Of a stretch of DNA of 64,000 nt, positions 1 through 13,060 are shown piece by piece (within the stretch, counting starts at the first letter, position 1; every line of letters begins with the position of its first letter). Position numbers and translations under genes: made by a program. The DNA lies in assembly GCF_051020765.1 (NCBI RefSeq), contig NW_027469184.1, positions 390,472 through 454,471 of the forward strand, read 5' to 3'. Source of the stretch: Lasioglossum baleicum. Its lineage: Eukaryota > Arthropoda > Insecta > Hymenoptera > Halictidae. The notes under the pieces were generated by a model, which did no database searches, was not told where the DNA came from, and worked only from the letters and a program-made list of their open reading frames with translations.

Positions 1-124
1 AACGCATAACGCATAACGCATAACGCATAACGCATAACGCATAACGCATAACGCATAACGCATAACGCATAACGCATAACGCATAACGCATAACGCATAA
101 CGCATTACGCATAACGCATAACGC

Positions 125-200
125 ATAATGCATAACGCATAATCCATAACGGATAACGCATAATCCATAACGCCTGAAGCATAACGCTAAGCCGATAACG
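125..200 (+). repeat. Block B copy 1
   Basis: Variant cluster with AATGCAT, two AATCCAT units around CGGATAACG, then GCCTGAAGC and GCTAAGCCG. It is the most diverged cluster in the array. Later copies start with CGCAAAACTC, which this one lacks. Confidence 0.85.
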
Positions 201-480
201 CATAACGCATAACGCATAACGCATAACGCATAACGCATAACGCATAACGCATAACGCATAACGCATAACGCATAACGCATAACGCATAACGCATAACGCA
301 TAACGCATAACGCATAACGCATAACGCATAACGCATAACGCATAACGCATAACGCATAACGCATAACGCATAACGCATAACGCATAACGCATAACGCATA
401 ACGCATAACGCATAACGTATAACGCATAACGCATAACGCATAACGCATAACGCATAACGCATAACGCATAACGCATAACG

Positions 481-536
481 CATTACGCATAACGCTTAAC
501 GCATAATCCATAACGCATTACGCATAACCCATGACG
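481..536 (+). repeat. Block A, short form (copy 1)
   Basis: CATTACG and GCTTAACG are followed by one AATCCAT, then directly by CATTACG and ACCCATGACG. The middle portion of the full block (CGGATAACG through AAAGCCG) is missing. The same short form recurs at 1,446 and 7,576. Confidence 0.85.
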
Positions 537-704
537 CATAACGCATAACGCATAACGCATAACGCATAACGCATAACGCATAACGCATAACGCATAACGC
601 ATAACGCATAACGCATAACGCATAACGCATAACGCATAACGCATAACGCATAACGCATAACGCATAACGCATAACGCATAACGCATAACGCATAACGCAT
701 AACG

Positions 705-795
705 CATTACGCATAACGCTTAACGCATAACGCATAACGCATAATCCATAACGGATAACGCATAACCCATAACGCTTAACGCAAAGCCGATAACG
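705..795 (+). repeat. Block A, 3'-truncated form (copy 2)
   Basis: Contains CATTACG, GCTTAACG, AATCCAT, CGGATAACG, AACCCAT, a second GCTTAACG and CAAAGCCG, then reverts to perfect units without the closing CATTACG...CCCATGACG part. An equivalent form lies at 7,786-7,876. Confidence 0.85.
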
Positions 796-906
796 CATAA
801 CGCATAACGCATAACGCATAACGCATAACGCATAACGCATAACGCATAACGCATAACGCATAACGCATAACGCATAACGCATAACGCATAACGCATAACG
901 CATAAC

Positions 907-1030
907 GCATTACGCATAACGCTTAACGCATAACGCATAACGCATAATCCATAACGGATAACGCATAACCCATAACGCTTAACGCAAAGCCGATAACGCA
1001 TAACGCATTACGCATAACCCATGACGTATA
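907..1030 (+). repeat. Block A, full form (copy 3)
   Basis: The complete order of variants is visible: CATTACG, GCTTAACG, two perfect units, AATCCAT, CGGATAACG, AACCCAT, GCTTAACG, CAAAGCCG, CATTACG, CATAACCC, ATGACGTAT. About 124 bp. This is the reference for the other A copies. Confidence 0.9.
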
Positions 1031-1445
1031 ACGCATAACGCATAACGCATAACGCATAACGCATAACGCATAACGCATAACGCATAACGCATAACGCATA
1101 ACGCATAACGCATAACGCATAACGCATAACGCATAACGCATAACGCATAACGCATAACGCATAACGCATAACGCATAACGCATAACGCATAACGCATAAC
1201 GCATAACGCATAACGCATAACGCATAACGCATAACGCATAACGCATAACGCATAACGCATAACGCATAACGCATAACGCATAACGCATAACGCATAACGC
1301 ATAACGCATAACGCATAACGCATAACGCATAACGCATAACGCATAACGCATAACGCATAACGCATAACGCATAACGTATAACGCATAACGCATAACGCAT
1401 AACGCATAACGCATAACGCATAACGCATAACGCATAACGCATAAC

Positions 1446-1502
1446 GCATTACGCATAACGCTTAACGCATAATCCATAACGCATTACGCATAACCCATGA
1501 CG
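1446..1502 (+). repeat. Block A, short form (copy 4)
   Basis: Same short variant order as at 481: one AATCCAT, then CATTACG and CCCATGACG. It is preceded by a run of perfect units from 1,031 broken by a CGTATAAC near 1,375. Confidence 0.85.
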
Positions 1503-1827
1503 CATAACGCATAACGCATAACGCATAACGCATAACGCATAACGCATAACGCATAACGCATAACGCATAACGCATAACGCATAACGCATAACGCATAACG
1601 CATAACGCATAACGCATAACGCATAACGCATAACGCATAACGCATAACGCATAACGCATAACGCATAACGCATAAAGCATAACGCATAACGCATAACGCA
1701 TAACGCATAACGCATAACGCATAACGCATAACGCATAACGCATAACGCATAACGCATAACGCATAACGCATAACGCATAACGCATAACGCATAACGCATA
1801 ACGCATAACGCATAACGCACAACGCAT

Positions 1828-1862
1828 AACGCATAACGCATAACACATAACGACATAACGCA
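1828..1862 (+). repeat. Variant patch with 8-bp unit
   Basis: CGCACAAC near 1,816, then AACACATAACGACAT near 1,843-1,857. The ACGACAT unit is 8 bp long, so the 7-bp register shifts by one base here. Similar patches occur near 2,713, 2,777, 4,318 and 4,383, all in the left domain. Confidence 0.8.
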
Positions 1863-2313
1863 TAACGCATAACGCATAACGCATAACGCATAACGCATAA
1901 CGCATAACGCATAACGCATAACGCATAACGCATAACGCATAACGCATAACGCATAACGCATAACGCATAACGCATAACGCATAACGCATAACGCATAACG
2001 CATAACGCATAACGCATAACGCATAACGCATAACGCATAACGCATAACGCATAACGCATAACGCATAACGCATAACGCATAACGCATAACGCATAACGCA
2101 TAACGCAAAACGCATAACGCATAACGCATAACGCATAACGCATAACGCATAACGCATAACGCATAACGCATAACGCATAACGCATAACGCATAACGCATA
2201 ACGCATAACGCATAACGCATAACGCATAACGCATAACGTATAACGCATAACGCATAACGCATAACGCATAACGCATAACGCATAACGCATAACGCATAAC
2301 GCATAACGCATAA

Positions 2314-3865
2314 CGCATTACGCATAACGCTTAACGCATAATCCATAACGGATAACGCATAACCCATAACGCATAACGCAAAGCCGATAACGCATAACGC
2401 ATTACGCATAACCCATGACGCATAACGCATAACGCATAACGCATAACGCATAACGCATAACGCATAACGCATAACGCATAACGCATAACGCATAACGCAT
2501 AACGCATAACGCATAACGCATAACGCATAACGCATAACGCATAACGCATAACGCATAACGCATAACGCATAACGCATAACGCATAACGCATAACGCATAA
2601 CGCATAACGCATAACGCATAACGCATAACGCATAACGCATAACGCATAACGCATAACGCATAACGCATAACGCATAACGCATAACGCATAACGCATAACG
2701 CATAACGCATAACGACATAACGCATAACGCATAACGCATAACGCATAACGCATAACGCATAACGCATAACGCATAACACATAACGACATAACGCATAACG
2801 CATAACGCATAACGCATAACGCATAACGCATAACGCATAACGCATAACGCATAACGCATAACGCATAACGCATAACGCATAACGCATAACGCATAACGCA
2901 TAACGCATAACGCATAACGCATAACGCATAACGCATAACGCATAACGCATAACGCATAACGCATAACGCATAACGCATAACGCATAACGCATAACGCATA
3001 ACGCATAACGCATAACGCATAACGCATAACGCATAACGCATTACGCATAACGCTTAACGCATAACGCATAACGCATAATCCATAACGGATAACGCATAAC
3101 CCATAACGCTTAACGCAAAGCCGATAACGCATAACGCATTACGCATAACCCATGACGTATAACGCATAACGCATAACGCATAACGCATAACGCATAACGC
3201 ATAACGCATAACGCATAACGCATAACGCATAACGCATAACGCATAACGCATAACGCATAACGCATAACGCATAACGCATAACGCATAACGCATAACGCAT
3301 AACGCATAACGCATAACGCATAACGCATAACGCATAACGCATAACGCATAACGCAGAACGCATAACGCATACCGCATAACGCATAACGCATAACGCATAA
3401 CGCATAACGCATAACGCATAACGCATAACGCATAACGCATAACGCATAACGCATAACGCATAACGCATAACGCATAACGCATAACGCATAACGCATAACG
3501 CATAACGCATAACGCATAACGCATAACGCATAACGCATAACGCATAACGCATAACGCATAACGCATAACGCATAACGCATAACGCATAACGCATAACGCA
3601 AAACTCATAACGCATAACGCATAACGCATAATGCATAACGCATAATCCATAACGGATAACGCATAATCCATAACGCCTGAAGCATAACGCTAAGCCGATA
3701 ACGCATAACGCATAACGCATAACGCATAACGCATAACGCATAACGCATAACGCATAACGCATAACGCATAACGCATAACGCATAACGCATAACGCATAAC
3801 GCATAACGCATAACGCATAACGCATAACGCATAACGCATAACGCATAACGCATAACGCATAACGC
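2314..3865 (+). repeat. 1.6-kb higher-order module, copy 1
   Basis: Shares an ordered set of landmarks with the segment starting at 3,877: block A with the internal GCTTAAC lost (2,314), two 8-bp units (2,713 and 2,777), a full block A (3,037) and the CGCAGAAC/CATACCG pair (3,352). Offsets to the second copy are 1,563, 1,605 and 1,626 bp, differing by 42 and 21 bp, both whole numbers of heptamers. The tail from about 3,597 holds block B copy 2, so the two copies are not identical throughout. Confidence 0.8.
3597..3702 (+). repeat. Block B copy 2
   Basis: Begins with CGCAAAACTC, then AATGCAT, AATCCAT, CGGATAACG, AATCCAT, GCCTGAAGC and GCTAAGCCG. It matches the later part of copies 4 and 5. 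Confidence 0.85.
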
Positions 3866-3876
3866 ATATCGCATAA

Positions 3877-5433
3877 CGCATTACGCATAACGCTTAACGC
3901 ATAATCCATAACGGATAACGCATAACCCATAACGCATAACGCAAAGCCGATAACGCATAACGCATTACGCATAACCCATGACGCATAATGCATAACGCAT
4001 AACGCATAACGCATAACGCATAACGCATAACGCATAACGCATAACGCATAACGCATAACGCATAACGCATAATCCATAACGGATAACGCATAATCCATAA
4101 CGCCTGAAGCATAACGCTAAGCCGATAACGCATAACGCATAACGCATAACGCATAACGCATAATGCATAACGCATAACGCATAACGCATAACGCATAACG
4201 CATAACGCATAACGCATAACGCATAACGCATAACGCATAACGCATAACGCATAACGCATAACGCATAACGCATAACGCATAACGCATAACGCATAACGCA
4301 TAACGCATAACGCATAACGACATAACGCATAACGCATAACGCATAACGCATAACGCATAACGCATAACGCATAACGCATAACACATAACGACATAACGCA
4401 TAACGCATAACGCATAACGCATAACGCATAACGCATAACGCATAACGCATAACGCATAACGCATAACGCATAACGCATAACGCATAACGCATAACGCATA
4501 ACGCATAACGCATAACGCATAACGCATAACGCATAACGCATAACGCATAACGCATAACGCATAACGCATAACGCATAACGCATAACGCATAACGCATAAC
4601 GCATAACGCATAACGCATAACGCATAACGCATAACGCATAACGCATTACGCATAACGCTTAACGCATAACGCATAACGCATAATCCATAACGGATAACGC
4701 ATAACCCATAACGCTTAACGCAAAGCCGATAACGCATAACGCATTACGCATAACCCATGACGTATAACGCATAACGCATAACGCATAACGCATAACGCAT
4801 AACGCATAACGCATAACGCATAACGCATAACGCATAACGCATAACGCATAACGCATAACGCATAACGCATAACGCATAACGCATAACGCATAACGCATAA
4901 CGCATAACGCATAACGCATAACGCATAACGCATAACGCATAACGCATAACGCATAACGCATAACGCATAACGCATAACGCAGAACGCATAACGCATACCG
5001 CATAACGCATAACGCATAACGCATAACGCATAACGCATAACGCATAACGCATAACGCATAACGCATAACGCATAACGCATAACGCATAACGCATAACGCA
5101 TAACGCATAACGCATAACGCATAACGCATAACGCATAACGCATAACGCATAACGCATAACGCATAACGCATAACGCATAACGCATAACGCATAACGCATA
5201 ACGCATAACGCATAACGCATAACGCATAACGCATAACGCATAACGCATAACGCATAACGCATAACGCATAACGCATAACGCATAACGCATAACGCATAAC
5301 GCATAACGCATAACGCATAACGCATAACGCATAACGCATAACGCATAACGCATAACGCATAACGCATAACGCATAACGCATAACGCATAACGCATAACGC
5401 ATAACGCATAACGCATAACGCATAACGCATAAC
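3877..5433 (+). repeat. 1.6-kb higher-order module, copy 2
   Basis: Repeats the landmark order of 2,314-3,865: block A at 3,877, 8-bp units at 4,318 and 4,383, full block A at 4,642, CGCAGAAC at 4,978. A block B (4,071-4,130) sits between the first A and the 8-bp units and is absent from copy 1, so it was inserted or lost after the duplication. A perfect run of about 430 bp closes the copy. Confidence 0.8.
4071..4130 (+). repeat. Block B copy 3 (core only)
   Basis: AATCCAT, CGGATAACG, AATCCAT, GCCTGAAGC and GCTAAGCCG, without the leading CGCAAAACTC. An isolated AATGCAT lies upstream near 3,986. Confidence 0.85.
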
Positions 5434-6420
5434 GCATTACGCATAACGCTTAACGCATAACGCATAACGCATAATCCATAACGGATAACGCATAACCCAT
5501 AACGCTTAACGCAAAGCCGATAACGCATAACGCATTACGCATAACCCATGACGTATAACGCATAACGCATAACGCATAACGCATAACGCATAACGCATAA
5601 CGCATAACGCATAACGCATAACGCATAACGCATAACGCATAACGCATAACGCATAACGCATAACGCATAACGCATAACGCATAACGCATAACGCATAACG
5701 CATAACGCATAACGCATAACGCATAACGCATAACGCATAACGCATAACGCATAACGCATAACGCATAACGCATAACGCATAACGCATAACGCATAACGCA
5801 TAACGCATAACGCATAACGCATAACGCATAACGCATAACGCATAACGCATAACGCATAACGCATAACGCATAACGCATAACGCATAACGCATAACGCATA
5901 ACGCATAACGCATAACGCATAACGCATAACGCATAACGCATAACGCATAACGCATAACGCATAACGCATAACGCATAACGCATAACGCATAACGCATAAC
6001 GCATAACGCATAACGCATAACGCATAACGCATAACGCATAACGCATAACGCATAACGCATAACGCATAACGCATAACGCATAACGCATAACGCATAACGC
6101 ATAACGCATAACGCATAACGCATAACGCATAACGCATAACGCATAACGCATAACGCATAACGCATAACGCATAACGCATAACGCATAACGCATAACGCAT
6201 AACGCATAACGCATAACGCATAACGCAGAACGCATAACGCATACCGCATAACGCATAACGCATAACGCATAACGCATAACGCATAACGCATAACGCATAA
6301 CGCATAACGCATAACGCATAACGCATAACGCATAACGCATAACGCATAACGCATAACGCATAACGCATAACGCATAACGCATAACGCATAACGCATAACG
6401 CATAACGCATAACGCATAAC
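5434..6420 (+). repeat. Third, expanded relative of the 1.6-kb module
   Basis: Opens with a full block A (5,434-5,556) and later carries the CGCAGAAC/CATACCG pair at about 6,224. In the two preceding copies the distance from block A to this pair is 315 and 336 bp; here it is 790 bp, the extra being perfect heptamers. This looks like local expansion of a pure run between fixed landmarks. Confidence 0.7.
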
Positions 6421-7198
6421 GCATGACGCATAACCCATAACGCATAACGCATAACGCAAAACTCATAACGCATAACGCATAACGCATAACGCATAATGCA
6501 TAACGCATAATCCATAACGGATAACGCATAATCCATAACGCCTGAAGCATAACGCTAAGCCGATAACGCATAACGCATAACGCATAACGCATAACGCATA
6601 ACGCATAACGCATAACGCATAACGCATAACGCATAACGCATAACGCATAACGTATAACGCATAACGCATAACGCATAACGCATAACGCATAACGCATAAC
6701 GCATAACGCATTACGCATAACGCATAACGCATAACGCATAACGCATAACGCATTACGCATAACGCTTAACGCATAACGCATAACGCATAATCCATAACGG
6801 ATAACGCATAACCCATAACGCTTAACGCAAAGCCGATAACGCATAACGCATTACGCATAACCCATGACGTATAACGCATAACGCATAACGCATAACGCAT
6901 AATGCATAACGCATAACGCATAACGCATAACGCATAACGCATAACGCATAACGCATAACGCATAACGCATAACGCATAACGCATAACGCATAACGCATAA
7001 CGCATAACGCATAACGCATAACGCATAACGCATAACGCATAACGCATAACGCATAACGCATAACGCATAACGCATAACGCATAACGCATAACGCATAACG
7101 CATAACGCATAACGCATAACGCATAACGCATAACGCATAACGCATAACGCATAACGCATAACGCATAACGCATAACGCATAACGCATAACGCATAACG
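6421..7198 (+). repeat. 0.77-kb tandem module, copy 1 (block B copy 4 plus block A)
   Basis: Starts with CATGACG, AACCCAT and CGCAAAACTC leading into a complete block B (to about 6,566), then perfect units and a full block A at 6,749-6,872. The leading variants and block B recur 777 to 770 bp downstream at 7,199-7,336. Confidence 0.8.
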
Positions 7199-7336
7199 CA
7201 TGACGCATAACCCATAACGCATAACGCATAACGCAAAACTCATAACGCATAACGCATAACGCATAATGCATAACGCATAATCCATAACGGATAACGCATA
7301 ATCCATAACGCCTGAAGCATAACGCTAAGCCGATAA
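7199..7336 (+). repeat. Block B copy 5 (second copy of the 0.77-kb module head)
   Basis: Same variant order as 6,421-6,566: CATGACG, AACCCAT, CGCAAAACTC, AATGCAT, AATCCAT, CGGATAACG, AATCCAT, GCCTGAAGC, GCTAAGCCG. The offset falls from 777 to 770 bp inside the block, one heptamer fewer. It is the last block B in the window. Confidence 0.85.
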
Positions 7337-7575
7337 CGCATAACGCATAACGCATAACGCATAACGCATAACGCATAACGCATAACGCATAACGCATAAC
7401 GCATAACGCATAACGCATAACGCATAACGCATAACGCATAACGCATAACGCATAACGCATAACGCATAACGCATAACGCATAACGCATAACGCATAACGC
7501 ATAACGCATAACGTATAACGCATAACGCATAACGCATAACGCATAACGCATAACGCATAACGCATAACGCATAAC

Positions 7576-7876
7576 GCATTACGCATAACGCTTAACGCAT
7601 AATCCATAACGCATTACGCATAACCCATGACGCATAACGCATAACGCATAACGCATAACGCATAACGCATAACGCATAACGCATAACGCATAACGCATAA
7701 CGCATAACGCATAACGCATAACGCATAACGCATAACGCATAACGCATAACGCATAACGCATAACGCATAACGCATAACGCATAACGCATTACGCATAACG
7801 CTTAACGCATAACGCATAACGCATAATCCATAACGGATAACGCATAACCCATAACGCTTAACGCAAAGCCGATAAC
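7576..7876 (+). repeat. Block A pair closing the left domain
   Basis: A short-form block A at 7,576-7,632 is followed by perfect units and a 3'-truncated block A at 7,786-7,876. The same short-then-truncated pair is seen at 481-795, suggesting that the two ends of the left domain are related by duplication. Confidence 0.75.
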
Positions 7877-8555
7877 GCATAACGCATAACGCATAACGCA
7901 TAACGCATAACGCATAACGCATAACGCATAACGCATAACGCATAACGCATAACGCATAACGCATAACGCATAACGCATAACGCATAACGCATAACGCATA
8001 ACGCATAACGCATAACGCATAACGCATAACGCATAACGCATAACGCATAACGCATAACGCATAACGCATAACGCATAACGCATAACGCATAACGCATAAC
8101 GCATAGCGCATAACGCATACCGCATAACGCATACCGCATAACGCATAACGCATAACGCATAACGCATAACGCATAACGCATAACGCATAACGCATAACGC
8201 ATAACGCATAACGCATAACGCATAACGCATAACGCATAACGCATAACGCATAACGCATAACGCATAACGCATAACGCATAACGCATAACGCATAACGCTT
8301 AACGCATAACGCATAACGCATAACGCATAACGCATAACGCATAACGCATAACGCATAACGCATAACGCGTAACACGTAACGCAAAACTCATAACGCATAA
8401 CGCATAACGCATAACGCATAACGCATAACGCATAACGCATAACGCATAACGCATAACGCATAACGCATAACGCATAACGCATAACGCATAACGCATAACG
8501 CATAACGCATAACGCATAACGCATAACGCATAACGCATAACGCATAACGCATTAC

Positions 8556-9146
8556 GCATAACGCATAACGCATAACGCATAACGCATAACGCATAACGCA
8601 TAACGCATAACGCATAACGCATAACGCATAACGCATAACGCATAACGCATAACGCATAACGCATAACGCATAACGCATAACGCATAACGCATAACGCATA
8701 ACGCATAACGCATAACGCATAACGCATAACGCATAACGCATAACGCATAACGCATAACGCATAACGCATAACGCATAACGCATAACGCATAACGCATAAC
8801 GCATAACGCATAACGCATAACGCATAACGCATAACGCATAACGCATAACGCATAACGCATAACGCATAACGCATAACGCATAACGCATAACGCATAACGC
8901 ATAACGCATAACGCATAACGCATAACGCATAACGCATAACGCATAACGCATAACGCATAACGCATAACGCATAACGCATAACGCATAACGCATAACGCAT
9001 AACGCATAACGCATAACGCATAACGCATAACGCATAACGCATAACGCATAACGCATAACGCATAACGCATAACGCATAACGCATAACGCATAACGCATAA
9101 CGCATAACGCATAACGCATAACGCATAACGCATAACGCATAACGCA
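8556..9146 (+). repeat. Long perfect heptamer run
   Basis: About 590 bp (roughly 84 units) without a visible variant, bounded by CATTACG at 8,549 and CATGACGCAC at 9,147. One of the two longest pure runs I noted, the other being 61,160-61,746. Confidence 0.8.
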
Positions 9147-9826
9147 TGACGCACAACGCATAACGCATAACGCATAACGAATAACGCATAAGCATAACGC
9201 ATAACGCATAACGCATAACGCATAACGCATAACGCATAACGCATAACGCATAACGCATAACGCATAACGCATAACGCATAACGCATAACGCATAACGCAT
9301 AACGCATAACGCATAACGCATAACGCATAACGCATAACGCATAACGCATAACGCATATGGCATAACGCATAATGCAAAAGTCATAACGCATAACGCATAA
9401 CGCATAACGCATAACGCATAACGCATAACGCATAACGCGTAACGCGTAACGCAAAACTCATAACGCATAACGCATAACGCATAACGCATAACGCATAACG
9501 CATAACGCATAATGCAAAAGTCATAACGCATATGGCATAACGCATAACGCATTACGCATAACGCATAACGCATAACGCATAACGCATAACGCATAACGCA
9601 TAAGGCATAAGCATAACGCATAACGCATAACGCATAACGCATAACGCATAACGCATAACGCATAACGCATAACGCATAACGCATAACGCATAACGCATAA
9701 CGCATAACGCATAACGCATAACGCATAACGCATAACGCATAACGCATAACGCATAACGCATAACGCATAACGCATAACGCATAACGCATAACGCATAACG
9801 CATAACGCATAACGCATAACGCATAA

Positions 9827-9920
9827 CGTATAAACCATAAGGCATAACGCATAGCCCATAACGCATAACGCATAACGCATAATGCAAAAGTCATAACGCA
9901 TAACGCATAACGCATATGGC
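9827..9920 (+). repeat. Block C, first copy
   Basis: CGTATAAACCATAAGG, then CATAGCCC, three perfect units, ATGCAAAAGTC and CATATGGC. About 48 copies of the CGTATAAACC core follow to the right, none to the left. Starts of all the cores I located are 9827, 10636, 11914, 14026, 17026, 18502, 21225, 22071, 22554, 23246, 23988, 25933, 27374, 28732, 29935, 30963, 32180, 33746, 35180, 36439, 37102, 37758, 38322, 39217, 39721, 40183, 45127, 45882, 47020, 50640, 51423, 52582, 54426, 55356, 56840, 56973, 57113, 57777, 58679, 60191, 60324, 60464, 60714, 62274, 62700, 63231, 63364 and 63607. Confidence 0.85.
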
Positions 9921-12396
9921 ATAACGCATAACGCATTACGCATAACGCATAACGCATAACGCATAAGGCATAAGCATAACGCATAACGCATAACGCATAA
10001 CGCATAACGCATAACGCATAACGCATAACGCATAACGCATAACGCATAACGCATAACGCATAACGCATAACGCATAACGCATAACGCGTAACGCAAAACT
10101 CATAACGCATAGCCCATAACGCATAACGCATAACGCATAACGCATAACGCATAACGCATAACGCATAACGCATAACGCATAACGCATAACGCATAACGCA
10201 TAATGCAAAAGTCATAACGCATAACGCATAACGCATAACGCATAACGCATAACGCATAACGCATAACGCATAACGCATAACGCATAACGCATAACGCATA
10301 ACGCATAACGCATAACGCATAACGCATAACGCATAACGCATAACGCATAACGCATAACGCATAACGCATAACGCATAACGCATAACGCATAACGCATAAC
10401 GCATAACGCATAACGCATAAGGCATAAGCATAACGCATAAGCATAACGCATAACGCATAACGCATAACGCATAACGCATAACGCATAACGCATAACGCAT
10501 AACGCATAACGCATAACGCATAACGCATAACGCATAACGCATAACGCATAACGCATAACGCATAACGCATAACGCATAACGCATAACGCATAACGCATAA
10601 CGCATAACGCATAACGCATAACGCATAACGCATAACGTATAAACCATAAGGCATAACGCATAGCCCATAACGCATAACGCATAACGCATAATGCAAAAGT
10701 CATAACGCATAACGCATATGGCATAACGCATAACGCATTACGCATAACGCATAACGCATAAGGCATAAGCATAACGCATAACGCATAACGCATAACGCAT
10801 AACGCATAACGCATAACGCATAACGCATAACGCATAACGCATAACGCATAACGCATAACGCATAACGCATAACGCATAACGCATAACGCATAACGCATAA
10901 CGCATAACGCATAACGCATAACGCATAACGCATAACGCATAACGCATAACGCGTAACGCAAAACTCATAACGCATAGCCCATAACGCATAACGCATAACG
11001 CATAACGCATAACGCATAACGCATAACGCATAACGCATAACGCATAACGCATAACGCATAACGCATAATGCAAAAGTCATAACGCATAACGCATAACGCA
11101 TAACGCATAACGCATAACGCATAACGCATAACGCATAACGCATAACGCATAATGCAAAAGTCATAACGCATAACGCATAACGCATAACGCATAACGCATA
11201 ACGCATAACGCATAACGCATAACGCATAACGCATAACGCATAACGCATAACGCATAACGCATAACGCATAACGCATAACGCATAACGCATAACGCATAAC
11301 GCATAACGCATAACGCATAACGCATAACGCATAACGCATAACGCATAACGCATAACGCATAACGCATAACGCATAACGCATAACGCATAACGCATAACGC
11401 ATAACGCATAATGCAAAAGTCATAACGCATAACGCATAACGCATAACGCATAACGCATAACGCATAACGCATTACGCATAACGCATAACGCATAACGCAT
11501 AACGCATAACGCATAAGGCATAAGCATAACGCATAACGCATAACGCATAACGCATAACGCATAACGCATAACGCATAACGCATAACGCATAACGCGTAAC
11601 GCGTAACGCAAAACTCATAACGCATAACGCATAACGCATAACGCATAACGCATAACGCATAACGCATAACGCATAACGCATAACGCATAACGCATAATGC
11701 AAAAGTCATAACGCATAACGCATATGGCATAACGCATAACGCATTACGCATAACGCATAACGCATAACGCATAACGCATAAGGCATAAGCATAACGCATA
11801 ACGCATAACGCATAACGCATAACGCATTACGCATAACGCATAACGCATAACGCATAACGCATAACGCATAACGCATAACGCATAACGCATAACGCATAAC
11901 GCATAACGCATAACGTATAAACCATAAGGCATAACGCATAGCCCATAACGCATAACGCATAACGCATAATGCAAAAGTCATAACGCATAACGCATATGGC
12001 ATAACGCATAACGCATTACGCATAACGCATAACGCATAACGCATAACGCATAACGCATAACGCATAACGCATAACGCATTACGCATAACGCTTAACGCAT
12101 AACGCATAACGCATAATCCATAACGCATAACGCATAACGCATAACGCATAACGCATAACGCATAACGCATAACGCATAACGCATAACGCATAACGCATAA
12201 CGCATAACGCATAACGCATAACGCATAACGCATAACGCATAACGCATAACGCATAACGCATAACGCATAACGCATAACGCATAACGCATAACGCATAACG
12301 CATAACGCATAACGCATAACGCATAACGCATAACGCATAACGCATAACGCATAACGCATAACGCATAACGCATAACGCATAACGCATGACGCATAA

Positions 12397-12520
12397 CGCA
12401 TTACGCATAACGCTTAACGCATAACGCATAACGCATAATCCATAACGGATAACGCATAACCCATAACGCTTAACGCAAAGCCGATAACGCATAACGCATT
12501 ACGCATTACCCATGACGTAT
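12397..12520 (+). repeat. Block A, right-hand subtype (CATTACCC)
   Basis: Full block A, but with CATTACCC in place of the CATAACCC of the left-domain copies. The same subtype is found at 13,061, 16,026, 41,738, 42,361, 47,867 and 61,037. A truncated A at 12,076-12,125 precedes it. Confidence 0.85.
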
Positions 12521-13060
12521 AACGCATAACGCATAACGCATAACGCATAACGCATAACGCATAACGCATAACGCATAACGCATAACGCATAACGCATAAC
12601 GCATAACGCATAACGCATAACGCATAACGCATAACGCATAACGCATAAGGCATAAGCATAACGCATAACGCATAACGCATAACGCATAACGCATAACGCA
12701 TAACGCATAACGCATAACGCATAACGCATAACGCATAACGCATAACGCATAACGCATAACGCATAACGCATAACGCATAACGCATAACGCATAACGCATA
12801 ACGCATAACGCATAACGCATAACGCATAACGCATAACGCATAACGCATAACGCATAACGCATAACGCATAACGCATAACGCATAACGCATAACGCATAAC
12901 GCATAACGCATAACGCATAACGCATAACGCATAACGCATAACGCATAACGCATAACGCATAACGCATAACGCATAACGCATAACGCATAACGCATAACGC
13001 ATAACGCATAACGCATAACGCATAACGCATAACGCATAACGCATAACGCATAACGCATAA

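Larger units (their letters stand above)
1..8290 (+). repeat. Left domain: block A/B subfamily of the array
   Basis: This part is marked by about a dozen copies of block A (short, medium and full forms) and five of block B, and contains neither the CGTATAAACC block C nor the ATGCAAAAGTC signature that dominate the rest. Its A copies read CATAACCC at the position where all complete copies further right read CATTACCC. Other local markers are 8-bp units (AACGACAT) near 1,850, 2,713, 2,777, 4,318 and 4,383, and the pair CGCAGAAC plus CATACCG near 3,352, 4,978 and 6,224. The domain looks like an older or separately amplified subfamily. The right edge is approximate: the last block A ends near 7,876, and the first CGCAAAACTC after it is near 8,381. 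Confidence 0.85.
8291..13060 (+). repeat. Transition domain: first block C and D units
   Basis: CATAGCG and two CATACCG units (8,104-8,135) precede it. A GCGTAACACGTAAC doublet with CGCAAAACTC (8,366-8,390) is the first D-type cluster, followed by a perfect run at about 8,556-9,146. Then come 6-bp units (9,186, 9,601, 9,961, 10,430, 10,440, 10,760, 11,515, 11,780, 12,648), block C at 9,827, 10,636 and 11,914, D doublets at 9,436 and 11,595, and several ATGCAAAAGTC signatures. Truncated and full block A copies at 12,076-12,125 and 12,397-12,520 lie near the right edge. Confidence 0.8.

Noticed and set aside
740..800. DnaA boxes or iterons of a replication origin in block A (TTATCCGTT on the minus strand)
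   Set aside because: Resemblance to TTATCCACA is partial and arises from one or two changes in TTATGCGTT. There is no AT-rich unwinding region and no initiator gene.
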